A DNA stretch of 64,000 bases from Paraburkholderia phytofirmans PsJN (GCF_000020125.1 NC_010681.1:1178001-1242000), one strand, 5' to 3'; counted from the stretch's first letter, positions 46,016-54,992 are shown. Numbers and translations are program-made. Notes: a model not told the origin generated them from the letters alone.

Positions 46016-47179
46016 ATGGACATCGACTCAAACGGTACGCGGATTCACGTCACGCAGCGAGGCAGAGGAGAGTTGGCGCTGGTGTTCCTGCACTACTACG
46101 GGGGCTCGTCGCGTACATGGGACGGGGTAGCGAGCGAATTATCTGACCGGTATCGAATCGTTGCCACCGATCACCGCGGCTGGGGCCATTCCGAGGCGCC
46201 CGCCGACGGCTACCGCATTGCCGATCTTGCCGCCGATGCCGAAGGCGTCATCAAGGCGCTGGGCCTGCAGCGCTATGTTCTGGTCGGTCATTCGATGGGC
46301 GGCAAGGTCGCTCAGCTCATCGCATCGCGTCGGCCACCTGGGCTCGAAGGCCTTGTGCTCGTCGCGCCGTCGCCTCCGTCGCCGATGCTCCTCCCGGACG
46401 AGCAACGTGCGACGTTGACCGGCGCGTATCAGTCGCGTGAATCAGTCGAATTCGTGATCGATCACGTCCTGACCGCAAAATCGCTTGATGCCGCTCGCCG
46501 CGAGCAAGTCATCGAAGACAGCCTGAAGGCCGCACCGCAAGCCAAGGCGGCGTGGCCAAACGTGGCCATGCGAGAAGACATTAGTGCGGCGGTGGCATCC
46601 ATCGATGCGCCGACCATCGTCATCTCGGGTGAGCTTGACCAGGTGGATCGCGTCGCAACGCTGCAGGCGGAACTGATGCCTCGTATTCCGCACGCGGCGA
46701 TGCATATCCTGCCCGGCATTGGACACTTGTCGCCGCTAGAGGCTCCGATCGAGGTGGCGCGGGTTATTGCGCGGTTCGTCGCGGCGATCGAAAACAAGTC
46801 CGCCGTATGCAGCACGCCCGAGCAGGTCCCCGTCGCTTTCGACGCGGCGCTCAACGCCGGCGATCTTGATTCCCTGCTCGGTATGTTTAGCAATCAGGCC
46901 ACGATGCGGATGACGGACGGCGAGGTGGTGCAGGAAAGCCCCACCGAATTGCGCAACGGCCTGGCTCGATTGCTGACACTGCGCCCGCGCCTCCACAACG
47001 AGGTGCGTCGAGTGTTGACGAGCAGCGATATAGCGCTCGTTCTGCTTGACTGGACCTTGAACGTGACGCTGCCGGACGGCCAGGAGCACGAGGAACGCGG
47101 CATCGCTACGCAGGTTATGGAAAAGGGCCGCGACGGTGGGTGGAGGCTGCTGATCTCTAATCCGCTTGGATTGAACTGA
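46016..47179 (+). CDS. Alpha/beta-hydrolase fused to a SnoaL-like domain
   Basis: A 387-residue two-domain protein. Residues 1 to about 260 are an alpha/beta hydrolase with nucleophile Ser93 (GHSMGG), acid Asp208 or Asp211 (SGELDQVD) and base His237 (GIGHLSP). Residues about 268-387 form an NTF2/SnoaL-like domain (FDAALNAGDLDSLLGMFSNQATMRM, ending WRLLISNPLG). The fusion is uncommon and could combine hydrolysis with substrate capture. AAGGTGGGA precedes the start. A divergent LysR gene probably controls it; an MBL-fold gene follows 48 bp later. Confidence 0.85.
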   Translation: MDIDSNGTRIHVTQRGRGELALVFLHYYGGSSRTWDGVASELSDRYRIVATDHRGWGHSEAPADGYRIADLAADAEGVIKALGLQRYVLVGHSMGGKVAQLIASRRPPGLEGLVLVAPSPPSPMLLPDEQRATLTGAYQSRESVEFVIDHVLTAKSLDAARREQVIEDSLKAAPQAKAAWPNVAMREDISAAVASIDAPTIVISGELDQVDRVATLQAELMPRIPHAAMHILPGIGHLSPLEAPIEVARVIARFVAAIENKSAVCSTPEQVPVAFDAALNAGDLDSLLGMFSNQATMRMTDGEVVQESPTELRNGLARLLTLRPRLHNEVRRVLTSSDIALVLLDWTLNVTLPDGQEHEERGIATQVMEKGRDGGWRLLISNPLGLN

Positions 47180-47227
47180 AGGGCACAGGGGGGGGCAGCG
47201 CCATGAACAACCGACAGGAAGCACATC

Positions 47228-48019
47228 ATGAATAAACCTACCATCATTACGGTTCCAATCCTGCCGTTCGGCATGGTCCACTCCCACCTCATCATCGGTG
47301 CAAAGGGCTGCGTTCTCGTGGACACGGGCACGCCGGGCTCAGAAGACAAGATTGAGCGCGTCCTTAAGAAGCACGGTCGAAGCTTTCGCGATGTCACCTT
47401 GATCGTGGTCACTCATGCGCACACGGACCATGCCGGTTCGGCTGCGCGACTGCGCGAACTGACGGGCGCGCCAATCCTTGCTCATGCCGGAGATCTGGAC
47501 TACTACGAGCGGCGCAAGGAAATGACGTATTGCGTGACGCATTGGTGGGGGCCGCTCTTTTTGCGCTCCGGCGTGCCCGGCGAGCCGTACTTGCCGTTCA
47601 CACCGGACATCCTGCTTCAGGACGACGCCACCATCGATCTAAGCGGTTATGGAATCGAAGGCGTGGCAAGGCACACGCCAGGCCACACGGCCGGCTCCGT
47701 GTCAGTTGAACTGGCCAGTGGAGACGCGTTAGTCGGCGACCTCATCGCCTCGGGTGTCTTTCTAGGCGGATTGATTCGTCAGGGGCGCGCCATGCGCCCG
47801 CCGTTCGAGGATGACCCGCAAGCCGTCAGTGGTGAATTGATGGGCATGGTGGAGGCCGGCATGCAACGCTTTCACATGGGTCACGGTGGTCCGCTAGCTG
47901 CCAAAGAAGTGCGCCGGCACGCTCTCTCACTGCGGAACCTGAAGCCCGGGCGCAAATATGGGATGCAGGCCATCAGGTGTGCCTGCTCGGAGCCCAAGGT
48001 AGCTGAGCCGGTTAAATGA
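47228..48019 (+). CDS. MBL-fold metallo-hydrolase
   Basis: A 263-residue metallo-beta-lactamase-fold enzyme. The metal motif HxHxDH is His63-Ala-His65-Thr-Asp67-His68, a further ligand His lies in RHTPGHTAGS, and an Asp in VGDLIASG. The fold is glyoxalase-II/lactonase-like, but the substrate is not predictable. It begins 48 bp after the hydrolase-SnoaL gene with AGGAAG upstream, so both are probably co-transcribed. Confidence 0.87.
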   Translation: MNKPTIITVPILPFGMVHSHLIIGAKGCVLVDTGTPGSEDKIERVLKKHGRSFRDVTLIVVTHAHTDHAGSAARLRELTGAPILAHAGDLDYYERRKEMTYCVTHWWGPLFLRSGVPGEPYLPFTPDILLQDDATIDLSGYGIEGVARHTPGHTAGSVSVELASGDALVGDLIASGVFLGGLIRQGRAMRPPFEDDPQAVSGELMGMVEAGMQRFHMGHGGPLAAKEVRRHALSLRNLKPGRKYGMQAIRCACSEPKVAEPVK

Positions 48020-48101
48020 AGCGTGGCGCGCGGTTCAGGCGTGTTCTTCCCCACCAATCAATTGAAGCCGGCTCGGCTTCGCTAACTTCCAGGAATGGAT
48101 T

Positions 48102-48526
48102 GCCATGCCCCGGCGCTCGGAAGCGAAGTCAACAATGCCGCAAGCAGAATCTATGCGGTGGAGGGGTCGTGCTTTGTGCTGGCACCTTGCGCGGTCGTGT
48201 CCGAAGCGATGATTGACAAGTTGTGCGACACATCCGAAAAGCGTGACTTGAACCACGTGGGTGGTGGTCATGCTGTCATCTACGGTCCTGACGGAAGCGC
48301 GCTGGTCTCGAAGTTGCCCGAGGACAGTGAAGGTATTCTGTACGCGGACATTGATCTTGCCGCCATTGTCATGGCCAAGAACGCCGCCGATCCTGCCGGC
48401 CACTACTCCCGCCCCGATGTCACCCGGCTTTTGATCAATAAGACCCGTATGCGACGAGTAGAAGCCTTCGCGCTGCCTATCGACAGGTCCGCGAATGACG
48501 ATGCGGCGTACAGGGAAGATGTGTAG
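48102..48526 (+). pseudogene. C-terminal remnant of an aliphatic nitrilase
   Basis: About 140 residues beginning HAPALGSEVNNAASRIYAVEG, with CFVLAPCAVVSEAMID, GGGHAVIYGPDGS and DPAGHYSRPDVTRLLINKT, match the last third of nitrilases (RCOOH from RCN). All three catalytic residues (Glu, Lys, Cys) lie in the missing N-terminal two thirds, so it cannot be an active enzyme. No ribosome site is apparent. It follows the MBL gene directly on the same strand. Confidence 0.75.
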
Positions 48527-49387
48527 GCACACAGATGTATGCTCGCCGCGCGAAACGCAACGACCTGCCGCCCCTGACGACAACGAAAGTGGAGCGAGCG
48601 ACTCTTAAGTGAGAGAAGCCGGACATTCACATGTCTGAGCGAATCGTCGAACGGCGGCTCCTCGACCCGCTGCGGTCGCTCGCAGAGTAGTGACCGCCGC
48701 GTCTGCTTCCGATGGCTCACCCGACATCCGCCTACGTCCGGCTGACTTTCACCTTCGGTCTTTGATAACGCTTCGAAAGAAGTGCCGGTACGGCGTTTGT
48801 CTATGGCCGACATAGCGGCGAAGCATCGTATAGAAGCCGAAAATTTGACAGTCATCGTTCAAGGTGGCTTCACGACCGCCAAGGCGGCAATGATAAATGC
48901 GGTGAAAAAAATATGTAAAACCTCACGCGGAAGTGTGACGACTGCTCCATCGCTAATCCGGCGAAGTCTTCTCGATTGGAGCCCATGCAAGGTAGACAGC
49001 AAGAGAATAGGGTTAATTTTGATCGTCAGTCATAGCTGGGAAACGCCAGCCGCGGGACACAGACAGAAATAGGTCGAAAACCCCGTGAGCAGAAGGGCAG
49101 GAGCAGTCAATCGTCGATGCCAGCACGAAAGCTCTCTGGCGCCGACTCCAGCCGGCTTCCCCAGAAGCGATAGCAAGGGCGGACGTAACTTCAGTGGCAG
49201 GCAGCCCACCGATAAAAGCTAGCACCGCCGCAACAGGGCCGACCTTGATCAACACATGGAAAGCCGGGCTCCTCATTAGCGCTATGCGTACAACCTGCCA
49301 AGATTGGCGGCAATAGATCGCCCGCATGTCGGCGAAGAAAGCGCCTGTTTCCTGCGGCCTTGGTGGAGTTGCGGTCACGCGAAAGGC
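48527..49387. other. 861-bp stretch without a recognised gene
   Basis: Several frames of 70-150 codons run on both strands, but none has a start with ribosome site, and their compositions are Arg/Ser-rich shadows. A hydrophobic minus-strand frame near 49270-49080 (VGPVAAVLAFIGGLPATEV) is the only protein-like piece; it may be a fragment. Probably decayed DNA between the nitrilase remnant and the HD gene. Confidence 0.4.
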
Positions 49388-50029
49388 TCAACTTTCGAAA
49401 GGTGCCGCAAGGAGCAGGTCGCAAACGTTGGGAATTTCGAGACCTGGCACAAGGCGACGTCCAACGTCGGCCAGACCTGTTCCGACGGCAGTGTGTGGCT
49501 TTCGTCTCGCGACCTCGGCTAGCGCCTCCGTGAACGCCCTCTTGAAGCCCAACCGCGGATACAGCGCGAGCGTGTCGTCGATCAGTTGGGGCGAGATCTC
49601 GTCCATCCTGAGCCCCAGGACGTCGACGTGAGCGCCGAAGTGCACGAGCGCGACTTCCGGTTCCCTGCGGTCGGCGATTTCGGCGGACGAGTGAAAGGCG
49701 ATGGCATCCCAGACGATGTCCACCTTTGTCTTCGGATAGTCGTGCATATGCAGAAATCTACTCGCGGCGTCGGCACCATCCACTTCGAAACGCTTGTCTG
49801 CAATGTGATCTTTCGACAGACCCAGGTCGTGAAGCAGCGACGCAAGATAAACCAGCTCGCGGTCGTACTTCATTTGCCGCTTTTTGCCGATGAATTCAGC
49901 AAACCACCATGTCCGGTGGACATGATTGAGAAACGGCTTCGAATGGGCTTGCTCGACAAGAGCAGCCGCCGTGCGGGCGAGCTCCGAGTCCGGCGCAGTC
50001 ATGCCTCCGATGATGACAGGGGTTTTCAT
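49388..50029 (-). CDS. HD-domain protein, cyanamide-hydratase-like (A)
   Basis: A 213-residue HD-superfamily metalloprotein. Likely ligands are the His in LNHVHRTWWF, the HD pair in SLLHDLGLS, and a later His in IAFHSS; RFEVDGADAASRFL between them is characteristic of fungal cyanamide hydratase (cyanamide to urea) and relatives. The true substrate is not known. GAGGAAAG precedes ATG 50029. It lies 125 bp downstream of the GlxA-type regulator on the same strand, and is a paralogue of the gene at 51465. Confidence 0.8.
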   Translation of the reverse strand: MKTPVIIGGMTAPDSELARTAAALVEQAHSKPFLNHVHRTWWFAEFIGKKRQMKYDRELVYLASLLHDLGLSKDHIADKRFEVDGADAASRFLHMHDYPKTKVDIVWDAIAFHSSAEIADRREPEVALVHFGAHVDVLGLRMDEISPQLIDDTLALYPRLGFKRAFTEALAEVARRKPHTAVGTGLADVGRRLVPGLEIPNVCDLLLAAPFES

Positions 50030-50154
50030 ATACTTTCCTCAAATGTCGAATTCGAAAAAATAGTTGACCCTGTCTTTGGCGGCAACGACAAACAGCCCTC
50101 GTTCAGGGACATTCGTTCGCTCCAACGGAAAAGGCATCTCTGCCGGTTTTCGCG

Positions 50155-51153
50155 TCAAGACTTCGGCTGTCCGAAGCGGCTGCGATAGTCCTGCGGAGAC
50201 ACGCCATAAACTTTTGCGAATGCCCGGCGCATCCGTTCGTCATCTCCAAAACCGGTCCGACGCGCGATGACCTGAATAGGATCCCGCGCGGATTCGAGCA
50301 GGCGTCTGGCCGCTTCTATGCGGATCTTCTCGACGGCTCGCGCGGGGCTTTCCCCGGTTTCGCGAAGATAGACACGAGCGAAGTTGCGTGGGCTCATCCG
50401 TGCTGCGTCCGCGAGTGCCGGAATCGATAAGTCCGCTTCGAGATGGGTTCGAATCCAATCGTGAAGGTCGTCGAACCGACCGCGCGCGTCGCGCATCTGC
50501 TGCCGCAGTTCCATGCTGAACTGCGATTGACCGCCCGGCCGCTTGAGAAAAAGAACCATGCCGCGCGCCACATTGAGCGCCGCGAGGTGGTCCAGATCGT
50601 CCTCGATCATTGCCAGCGCCATGTCAATCCCAGCGGAGACACCGGCCGATGTCCAGATATGATCGGAGGTGACAAAAATCGCGTCTGGCTTGACGTTGAT
50701 GGTCGGGTGCTGGTTCTCGAGCCGGCTGCACGCAGCCCAATGTGTCGTCGCATCGCGGCGATCCAGCACGCCCAACTGGGCGAGGACGAACGCGCCCGTG
50801 CAGACGGAGCCGAGCCGACGAGGCCGGTCGAGATAACTCACGAGTCTCGCCCGAAGCGATGCAGTCGCGGCAGCGGGCATGATCAGGTCTGCGCCGGCAA
50901 CGAGCAGCGTGTCGACGGAGTCGATCACTGCGTCGTCGAGCCGTACGGTTTCCAGCTTCACGCGAGTATCGGTGGAGACCGGACCGCCCGCCTCGGAGGC
51001 AAGAACGACCTGATAGGCGGGACGACCATCTTCAAAGCAGGCGTCGCTGAATGCTTGCAGTGGACCGGATATGTCCATCAGCTTGGCACCGTCATAAGCG
51101 ACGATGACAACCTTGCGAGGCACTTGTCCGTCCGAATTGTCGGTCTTAGCCAT
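50155..51153 (-). CDS. GlxA-family regulator: DJ-1/PfpI domain plus AraC-type DNA-binding domain
   Basis: A 332-residue regulator. Residues about 12-190 are a DJ-1/PfpI (isonitrile-hydratase-like) sensor domain (KVVIVAYDGAKLMDISGPLQAF, and a nucleophile-elbow SVCTGAFVLAQLG with Cys), and the C-terminal 100 residues are the AraC double helix-turn-helix (LEADLSIPALADAARMSPRNF, GFGDDERMRRAFAKVYGVSPQDYR). Start 51153 is preferred to an upstream in-frame start at 51246. It lies between the two HD genes and probably controls one or both. Confidence 0.88.
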   Translation of the reverse strand: MAKTDNSDGQVPRKVVIVAYDGAKLMDISGPLQAFSDACFEDGRPAYQVVLASEAGGPVSTDTRVKLETVRLDDAVIDSVDTLLVAGADLIMPAAATASLRARLVSYLDRPRRLGSVCTGAFVLAQLGVLDRRDATTHWAACSRLENQHPTINVKPDAIFVTSDHIWTSAGVSAGIDMALAMIEDDLDHLAALNVARGMVLFLKRPGGQSQFSMELRQQMRDARGRFDDLHDWIRTHLEADLSIPALADAARMSPRNFARVYLRETGESPARAVEKIRIEAARRLLESARDPIQVIARRTGFGDDERMRRAFAKVYGVSPQDYRSRFGQPKS

Positions 51154-51464
51154 TTGCCTGAGGCGTCGAGGTGTGGCGAGTTTCGCGGATTGCCCGTCCT
51201 GGCGACAGGTTATCGGCATTTGGCGTGCGGCAGCAATGACAATCACCCCTCTTTTTCTGCCGCCGCTGTGCTAGGCCGGTCTGACCTGACGACTTGAGGG
51301 AGGATGGCTCGACGTGGGCTCACGCAATTCGCGCTGATTGCGGGCGGGACAGGCGAGCACGCTATCAATCGGCGGAAAACGAGGTGTGAATGTCAATTGC
51401 GGAACGATTCGTGATCCTATACTCGGCTGACTATTTTTGACACTCAGGCAGCCAGGACATTCTC
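51154..51464 (+). promoter_or_regulatory. Divergent control region with promoter for the second HD gene
   Basis: TATACT at 51418-51423 sits 15 bp after TTGCGG and within CCTATACTCGG (51416-51426), an 11-mer repeated before the carbonic-anhydrase-like gene (52161-52171). The rest of the 311 bp shows no other clear site. Confidence 0.45.
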
Positions 51465-52088
51465 ATGATCTCAGATATCAAGGTACCGGACAGCAGCATT
51501 GTCCGCGAGGCTGAGGACCTTGCGCGCTCGGTCTCAAATGACACGCTCTTCAACCACGTGATGCGGTGCTACTGGTTCGGTGAGCTGTTCGCGCAACAAG
51601 AAGGAACGAAAGTGGATAGCGAGCTGATGTTCCTGTCAGCGGTGCTGCACGATCTGGGACTTACTGATCATGCCCCCGGTCCTCACCGCTTCGAAATTGA
51701 AGGTGCGAGTGCGGCGCGGACGTTCCTTGTTGAACAAGGCGTAACGGAGGATCGTGCACAGAAGGTTTGGGACAACATCGCGCTGCATACGTGGGATATG
51801 AATCATTTCAGGGGGGACACCAGCCGCCTGACGCAGTTGGGCCTGGCGTATGACGTCTCTGGCGTGGCCGGCGCGCAGCTCGACCCAGCAGATGTCGCCG
51901 AAGTGCTACGACGATACCCCCGCCGGAACTTCAAGCGCGCATTCAACGAAATGCTCAATCACGAAGTCGACTGCAAGCAACCGTACCCGCACTGGTTTCA
52001 CATTTGTTCCCGCGTTGCACACAATCGGTCGCCGCTCACAATCGTGGATGCACCGGCTGTGCTGGACTGGGCGCCGTTCGACGAATGA
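51465..52088 (+). CDS. HD-domain protein, cyanamide-hydratase-like (B)
   Basis: A 207-residue paralogue of the HD protein at 49388. It retains FNHVMRCYWFGELF, the HD pair AVLHDLGLT, RFEIEGASAARTFL and IALHTW, so the metal site and cap residues are intact. Overall the two copies agree at the motifs but differ widely elsewhere, which suggests different substrates. It is divergent from the GlxA-type regulator and followed 150 bp later by the carbonic-anhydrase-like gene on the same strand. Confidence 0.8.
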   Translation: MISDIKVPDSSIVREAEDLARSVSNDTLFNHVMRCYWFGELFAQQEGTKVDSELMFLSAVLHDLGLTDHAPGPHRFEIEGASAARTFLVEQGVTEDRAQKVWDNIALHTWDMNHFRGDTSRLTQLGLAYDVSGVAGAQLDPADVAEVLRRYPRRNFKRAFNEMLNHEVDCKQPYPHWFHICSRVAHNRSPLTIVDAPAVLDWAPFDE

Positions 52089-52140
52089 GCGGTGCTTCGA
52101 GCATCTGGGTTGCTGGCAGAAATCGAGGGCTCGTCGTCAT

Positions 52141-52171
52141 TTGTGCGGCGGTTCGACAAACCTATACTCGG
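52141..52171 (+). promoter_or_regulatory. Promoter of the carbonic-anhydrase-like gene
   Basis: TTGTGC (52141-52146) and TATACT (52163-52168) are 16 bp apart. The -10 is embedded in CCTATACTCGG, identical to that before the HD gene at 51465, which suggests shared control. Confidence 0.5.
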
Positions 52172-52236
52172 TAGCGATACCAGCACCCGAACGACGCCCT
52201 CGTTCAAGCAAAGACCGTACAACGTGGAGCAAGCCA

Positions 52237-52833
52237 ATGACCAAATACAGCGAATTCGAATTCAGGACGCAACCGTGGTTTGACCCGGCATGGTTCGATC
52301 GAACCGCCTTCCAGGGATTCAATCAGTTCATCCCGATGAAGACCATCGTGATCCACTGCTTTGATCCGCGGGCATCCGAAATACCGCAGGCTGTCGCCGA
52401 CTATTTCGGCGATGAGGTCTATCCGGGCGAAAATATTCTCGACGAAGCCGGCAACCGGATCGGCAACACGCGGACGCTGTTCGCCGTGTCGAACGCGGGT
52501 GGCCGTGCCTTTTCGGCTCTTCAATCGGTCGCTACGATGGACTATCTTTTCAAAGTAAAAAACGTCGTGGTGGTGCATCACTCGTTCTGCGGCGCGACGG
52601 CTTTCACGCCGGAGACTCTTGTCGGCGAGTTCCATGATCACCACCACGCCGATATTTCGACCATGTTCGATCACGATAGCCTCGCTATTTCACATTTCGA
52701 GGAGTCGATCAAACATGATGTCAAACTGCTTCGTGCCAGCCCGGCTGTACCAAAGGAGGTCAAGCTCTACGGCTTCTTCTATGAGATGAATTCTGGCGAG
52801 TTGACGGAAGTGGTGCGGGACATTCCAGCATAG
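52237..52833 (+). CDS. Beta-carbonic-anhydrase-like protein
   Basis: A 198-residue member of the beta-carbonic anhydrase superfamily. The zinc-site pattern is present: Cys41 with the Asp43-Arg45 dyad (HCFDPR) and His115-x-x-Cys118 (HHSFCG). Classic enzymes have CSDSR; the CFDPR variant and the loop after it place it in an atypical subgroup whose activity is uncertain. GGAG lies eight bases before ATG 52237. In cyanate metabolism a carbonic anhydrase supplies or spares bicarbonate, so its place beside cyanamide-hydratase-like genes may be meaningful (inference). Confidence 0.75.
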   Translation: MTKYSEFEFRTQPWFDPAWFDRTAFQGFNQFIPMKTIVIHCFDPRASEIPQAVADYFGDEVYPGENILDEAGNRIGNTRTLFAVSNAGGRAFSALQSVATMDYLFKVKNVVVVHHSFCGATAFTPETLVGEFHDHHHADISTMFDHDSLAISHFEESIKHDVKLLRASPAVPKEVKLYGFFYEMNSGELTEVVRDIPA

Positions 52834-52989
52834 CGGCGTCGCTGCCGGGGGAAGTACTGCAACAGACCGCAGCGATCAACGGTAAAAGTTGTTGTTCAGG
52901 TGGCTCGTACACAATTTGGGCGAACGGCTGCAGATGGCCGACACCGGGCCAACAGAGAACCCCCCAGCTACCATGCAACGAAGCGAACC

Positions 52990-53880
52990 TTACTCTCCGT
53001 GAGCGCTTGTGGCTCGCCTCCATACGCCTTCCAGCATGGCGGGCACCCATTGCTCGGCCGGGCAGCGACTCCAGGTGTCGGCAAGGAAAATCATCGATTC
53101 GTCACCACTCGTCTGCCGAGCTCTCTCCAACTCCAACAGCAACAGCGTACCCGCGGAGTACGGGCAGCCACCGACCGTTCCACTCGATGTCGCTTGACGA
53201 AGCACCACGCCCGGGGCGAAAAGGCAACGACGGCTGACCATCTCGGGCGTGAGTGTCTGGCGCACCGACGCGTCGCGATAAAGACCACGCATTTGATTCA
53301 GGCCTTTTACGACATTGTGTATTGCTACGCTGACCGCGTGGACGCCTGCAAGGTCCCCACCGACCATTGGAGCGAGTAACCCCTTGGCGCGTGTCACCTT
53401 GCCGGTTAAGCGCCAAGCCAGATTACGCAGCGTATTACCCGGCGCAATCGACGCAGCAACCACTTCCGCAGCGGCCCAGGTGGCCTCGCCGGCTTCGAAG
53501 GTGGGACTGAATAAACGGCCTATGACCTGCTGCACAAGTGGCCCGACTGCGGCATCGGAGTTCGAACCGCGCACCCACATTGCCAATGGCTCCAGATCGG
53601 CGGGGCCCGCACGGACATCCGGCGCGGCGGCGTTAAGTTTCTGCCACAACGCGTCCTGTTGAGTCTCGCGTCCGGTTGCCTTTCTCGCGCTCATCGTCGG
53701 GAATCGACGGCTTTTGTAGGACAGCACCCCAAGTATGCGGCGCAGCAACAGGCGGTTGAGCAATGGCTTGCCTGATCCAAAGGCGCGGTCAAGCGTGCCG
53801 TCGCGCGCGATTTGAAGGATGCCGGCAGGCTGGTCCACTTTGATGACATCGACAAGACCCGGAATATGTTTATGTTCCAC
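52990..53880 (-). CDS. Compact, divergent cytochrome P450-like protein
   Basis: A 296-residue protein from GTG 53880 (GAGG upstream). The C-terminal half recalls P450s: APGVVLRQATSSGTVGG and SAGTLLLLELERAR fit the segment after the K helix, and the end, TWSRCPAEQWVPAMLEGVW, aligns with the haem-cysteine loop (HRCPG) with Cys273 as possible thiolate ligand. It is about 100 residues shorter than normal P450s, lacks an AGxxT I-helix motif, and its ExxR is not clear. It could be a degenerate P450, a P450-derived non-haem protein, or unrelated. A Crp/Fnr gene faces it. Confidence 0.5.
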   Translation of the reverse strand: MEHKHIPGLVDVIKVDQPAGILQIARDGTLDRAFGSGKPLLNRLLLRRILGVLSYKSRRFPTMSARKATGRETQQDALWQKLNAAAPDVRAGPADLEPLAMWVRGSNSDAAVGPLVQQVIGRLFSPTFEAGEATWAAAEVVAASIAPGNTLRNLAWRLTGKVTRAKGLLAPMVGGDLAGVHAVSVAIHNVVKGLNQMRGLYRDASVRQTLTPEMVSRRCLFAPGVVLRQATSSGTVGGCPYSAGTLLLLELERARQTSGDESMIFLADTWSRCPAEQWVPAMLEGVWRRATSAHGE

Positions 53881-54098
53881 GACTGCGTACCTCGTAAAGG
53901 AAGATTTTCGTTCGGCTTGCGTGGTGCGGCATGACCCCGGCGTTTTGCCATTTGCTGCCACTCTTACCACTGTTACCACTCGTGCCGTTCGAACAGGACC
54001 GACGCCCACGATAACCTCCCCGCGCCGTCAGACATGAGCCCCAATCATGTCGTCAAAACCGTCTAATATCTATCAGCTACCCGACAGATTGGCGCCAA

Positions 54099-54803
54099 AT
54101 GAATTCCCACGTACAACGCTATAGACCACAACTTGCAACATCACCGTGGTTCAAGGATTTACCGATCGAGCTTCAGGACTATCTTGTCGCTCACGCCGAC
54201 CTGCTTCGACTAAAGAAGGGGCAACAGCTTTATCGGCGCGGCGAACAGTCGTTCGGCATGTACGCCGTTCTCGACGGTGCATTGTCCATCGGCACCGTTG
54301 GAGCGGATGGAAAAGAGGCGCTGCTCGCCGTACTTGGGCCGACCGCGTGGATCGGGGAAATCTCGATGTTCGACGGGCTGCCTCGACCGCACGATGCCTC
54401 AGCAATAAGTGAGACTCTCGTGCTTCACGTACCCGGTCCCGCGCTGGAAAGCCTGCTTAAGGCTAACCCTGCTTACTGGCGAAATTTTGGGTTGTTGATG
54501 GCGCAAAAAATCCGAATCTCCTTCGAAAACAACGAAGCCATGATTCTGCTGCCCGCCGCTCAACGCCTGGCAAGTCGCTTATTGCTGATCGCTGGTGGCT
54601 ACGGAGGGATCAATGCCGAACGGAGCAGGATAAAGCTCTCGCAAGACACCTTGGCTTCAATGGTTTCGCTTACGCGGCAGACGACGAACCAGCTGCTCAA
54701 GAACCTCGAGAGTCAGGGTATCGTCGATCTGAGGTTCGGGGAAATCGTTATTCTTGATTTCGATCGCTTGCATGCTGCCAGCGTCGAAGCTCCCGGCCCT
54801 TGA
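54099..54803 (+). CDS. Crp/Fnr-family transcriptional regulator
   Basis: A 234-residue regulator with an N-terminal cyclic-nucleotide-binding beta-barrel (about 25-140; QLYRRGEQSFGMYAVLDGAL, GEISMFDGLPRPHDA) and a C-terminal winged helix (LSQDTLASMVSLTRQTTNQLLKNLE). The N-terminus lacks the Cys cluster of Fnr iron-sulphur sensors. It is divergent from the P450-like gene with about 220 bp between start codons and probably controls it. Confidence 0.9.
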   Translation: MNSHVQRYRPQLATSPWFKDLPIELQDYLVAHADLLRLKKGQQLYRRGEQSFGMYAVLDGALSIGTVGADGKEALLAVLGPTAWIGEISMFDGLPRPHDASAISETLVLHVPGPALESLLKANPAYWRNFGLLMAQKIRISFENNEAMILLPAAQRLASRLLLIAGGYGGINAERSRIKLSQDTLASMVSLTRQTTNQLLKNLESQGIVDLRFGEIVILDFDRLHAASVEAPGP

Positions 54804-54952
54804 GTTGCAAATCCGAATGCCCGGACCGGGCTGGTTCCAGGGCATTGCTGCGTGCCATGAACGACGAGAAGCGCGTCAAAGCTTGTTTGGCCAATGTGTC
54901 CGTCAGACATCTCACACCAGTCGCTTGCGGATCGATACCGAGTTTGCCTTCA

Positions 54953-54992
54953 TGGCCAACTACCGCCTCATGCCCTCGGCGATAGTTGGCCA
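54953..54992. repeat. Imperfect 15-bp inverted repeat
   Basis: TGGCCAACTACCGCC (54953-54967) and GGCGATAGTTGGCCA (54978-54992) pair with one mismatch around a 10-nt loop, in the space between the Crp/Fnr gene and a convergent MFS gene. No T-run follows, so ordinary termination is not indicated. Confidence 0.6.

Noticed and set aside
48782..49072. Plus-strand frame MPVRRLSMADIAAKH (96 codons)
   Set aside because: No ribosome site, no family resemblance, lies in the gap after the nitrilase remnant.
49013..49378. Hydrophobic minus-strand frame of 121 codons
   Set aside because: No start with ribosome site, and the hydrophobic piece is isolated; treated as decayed DNA.
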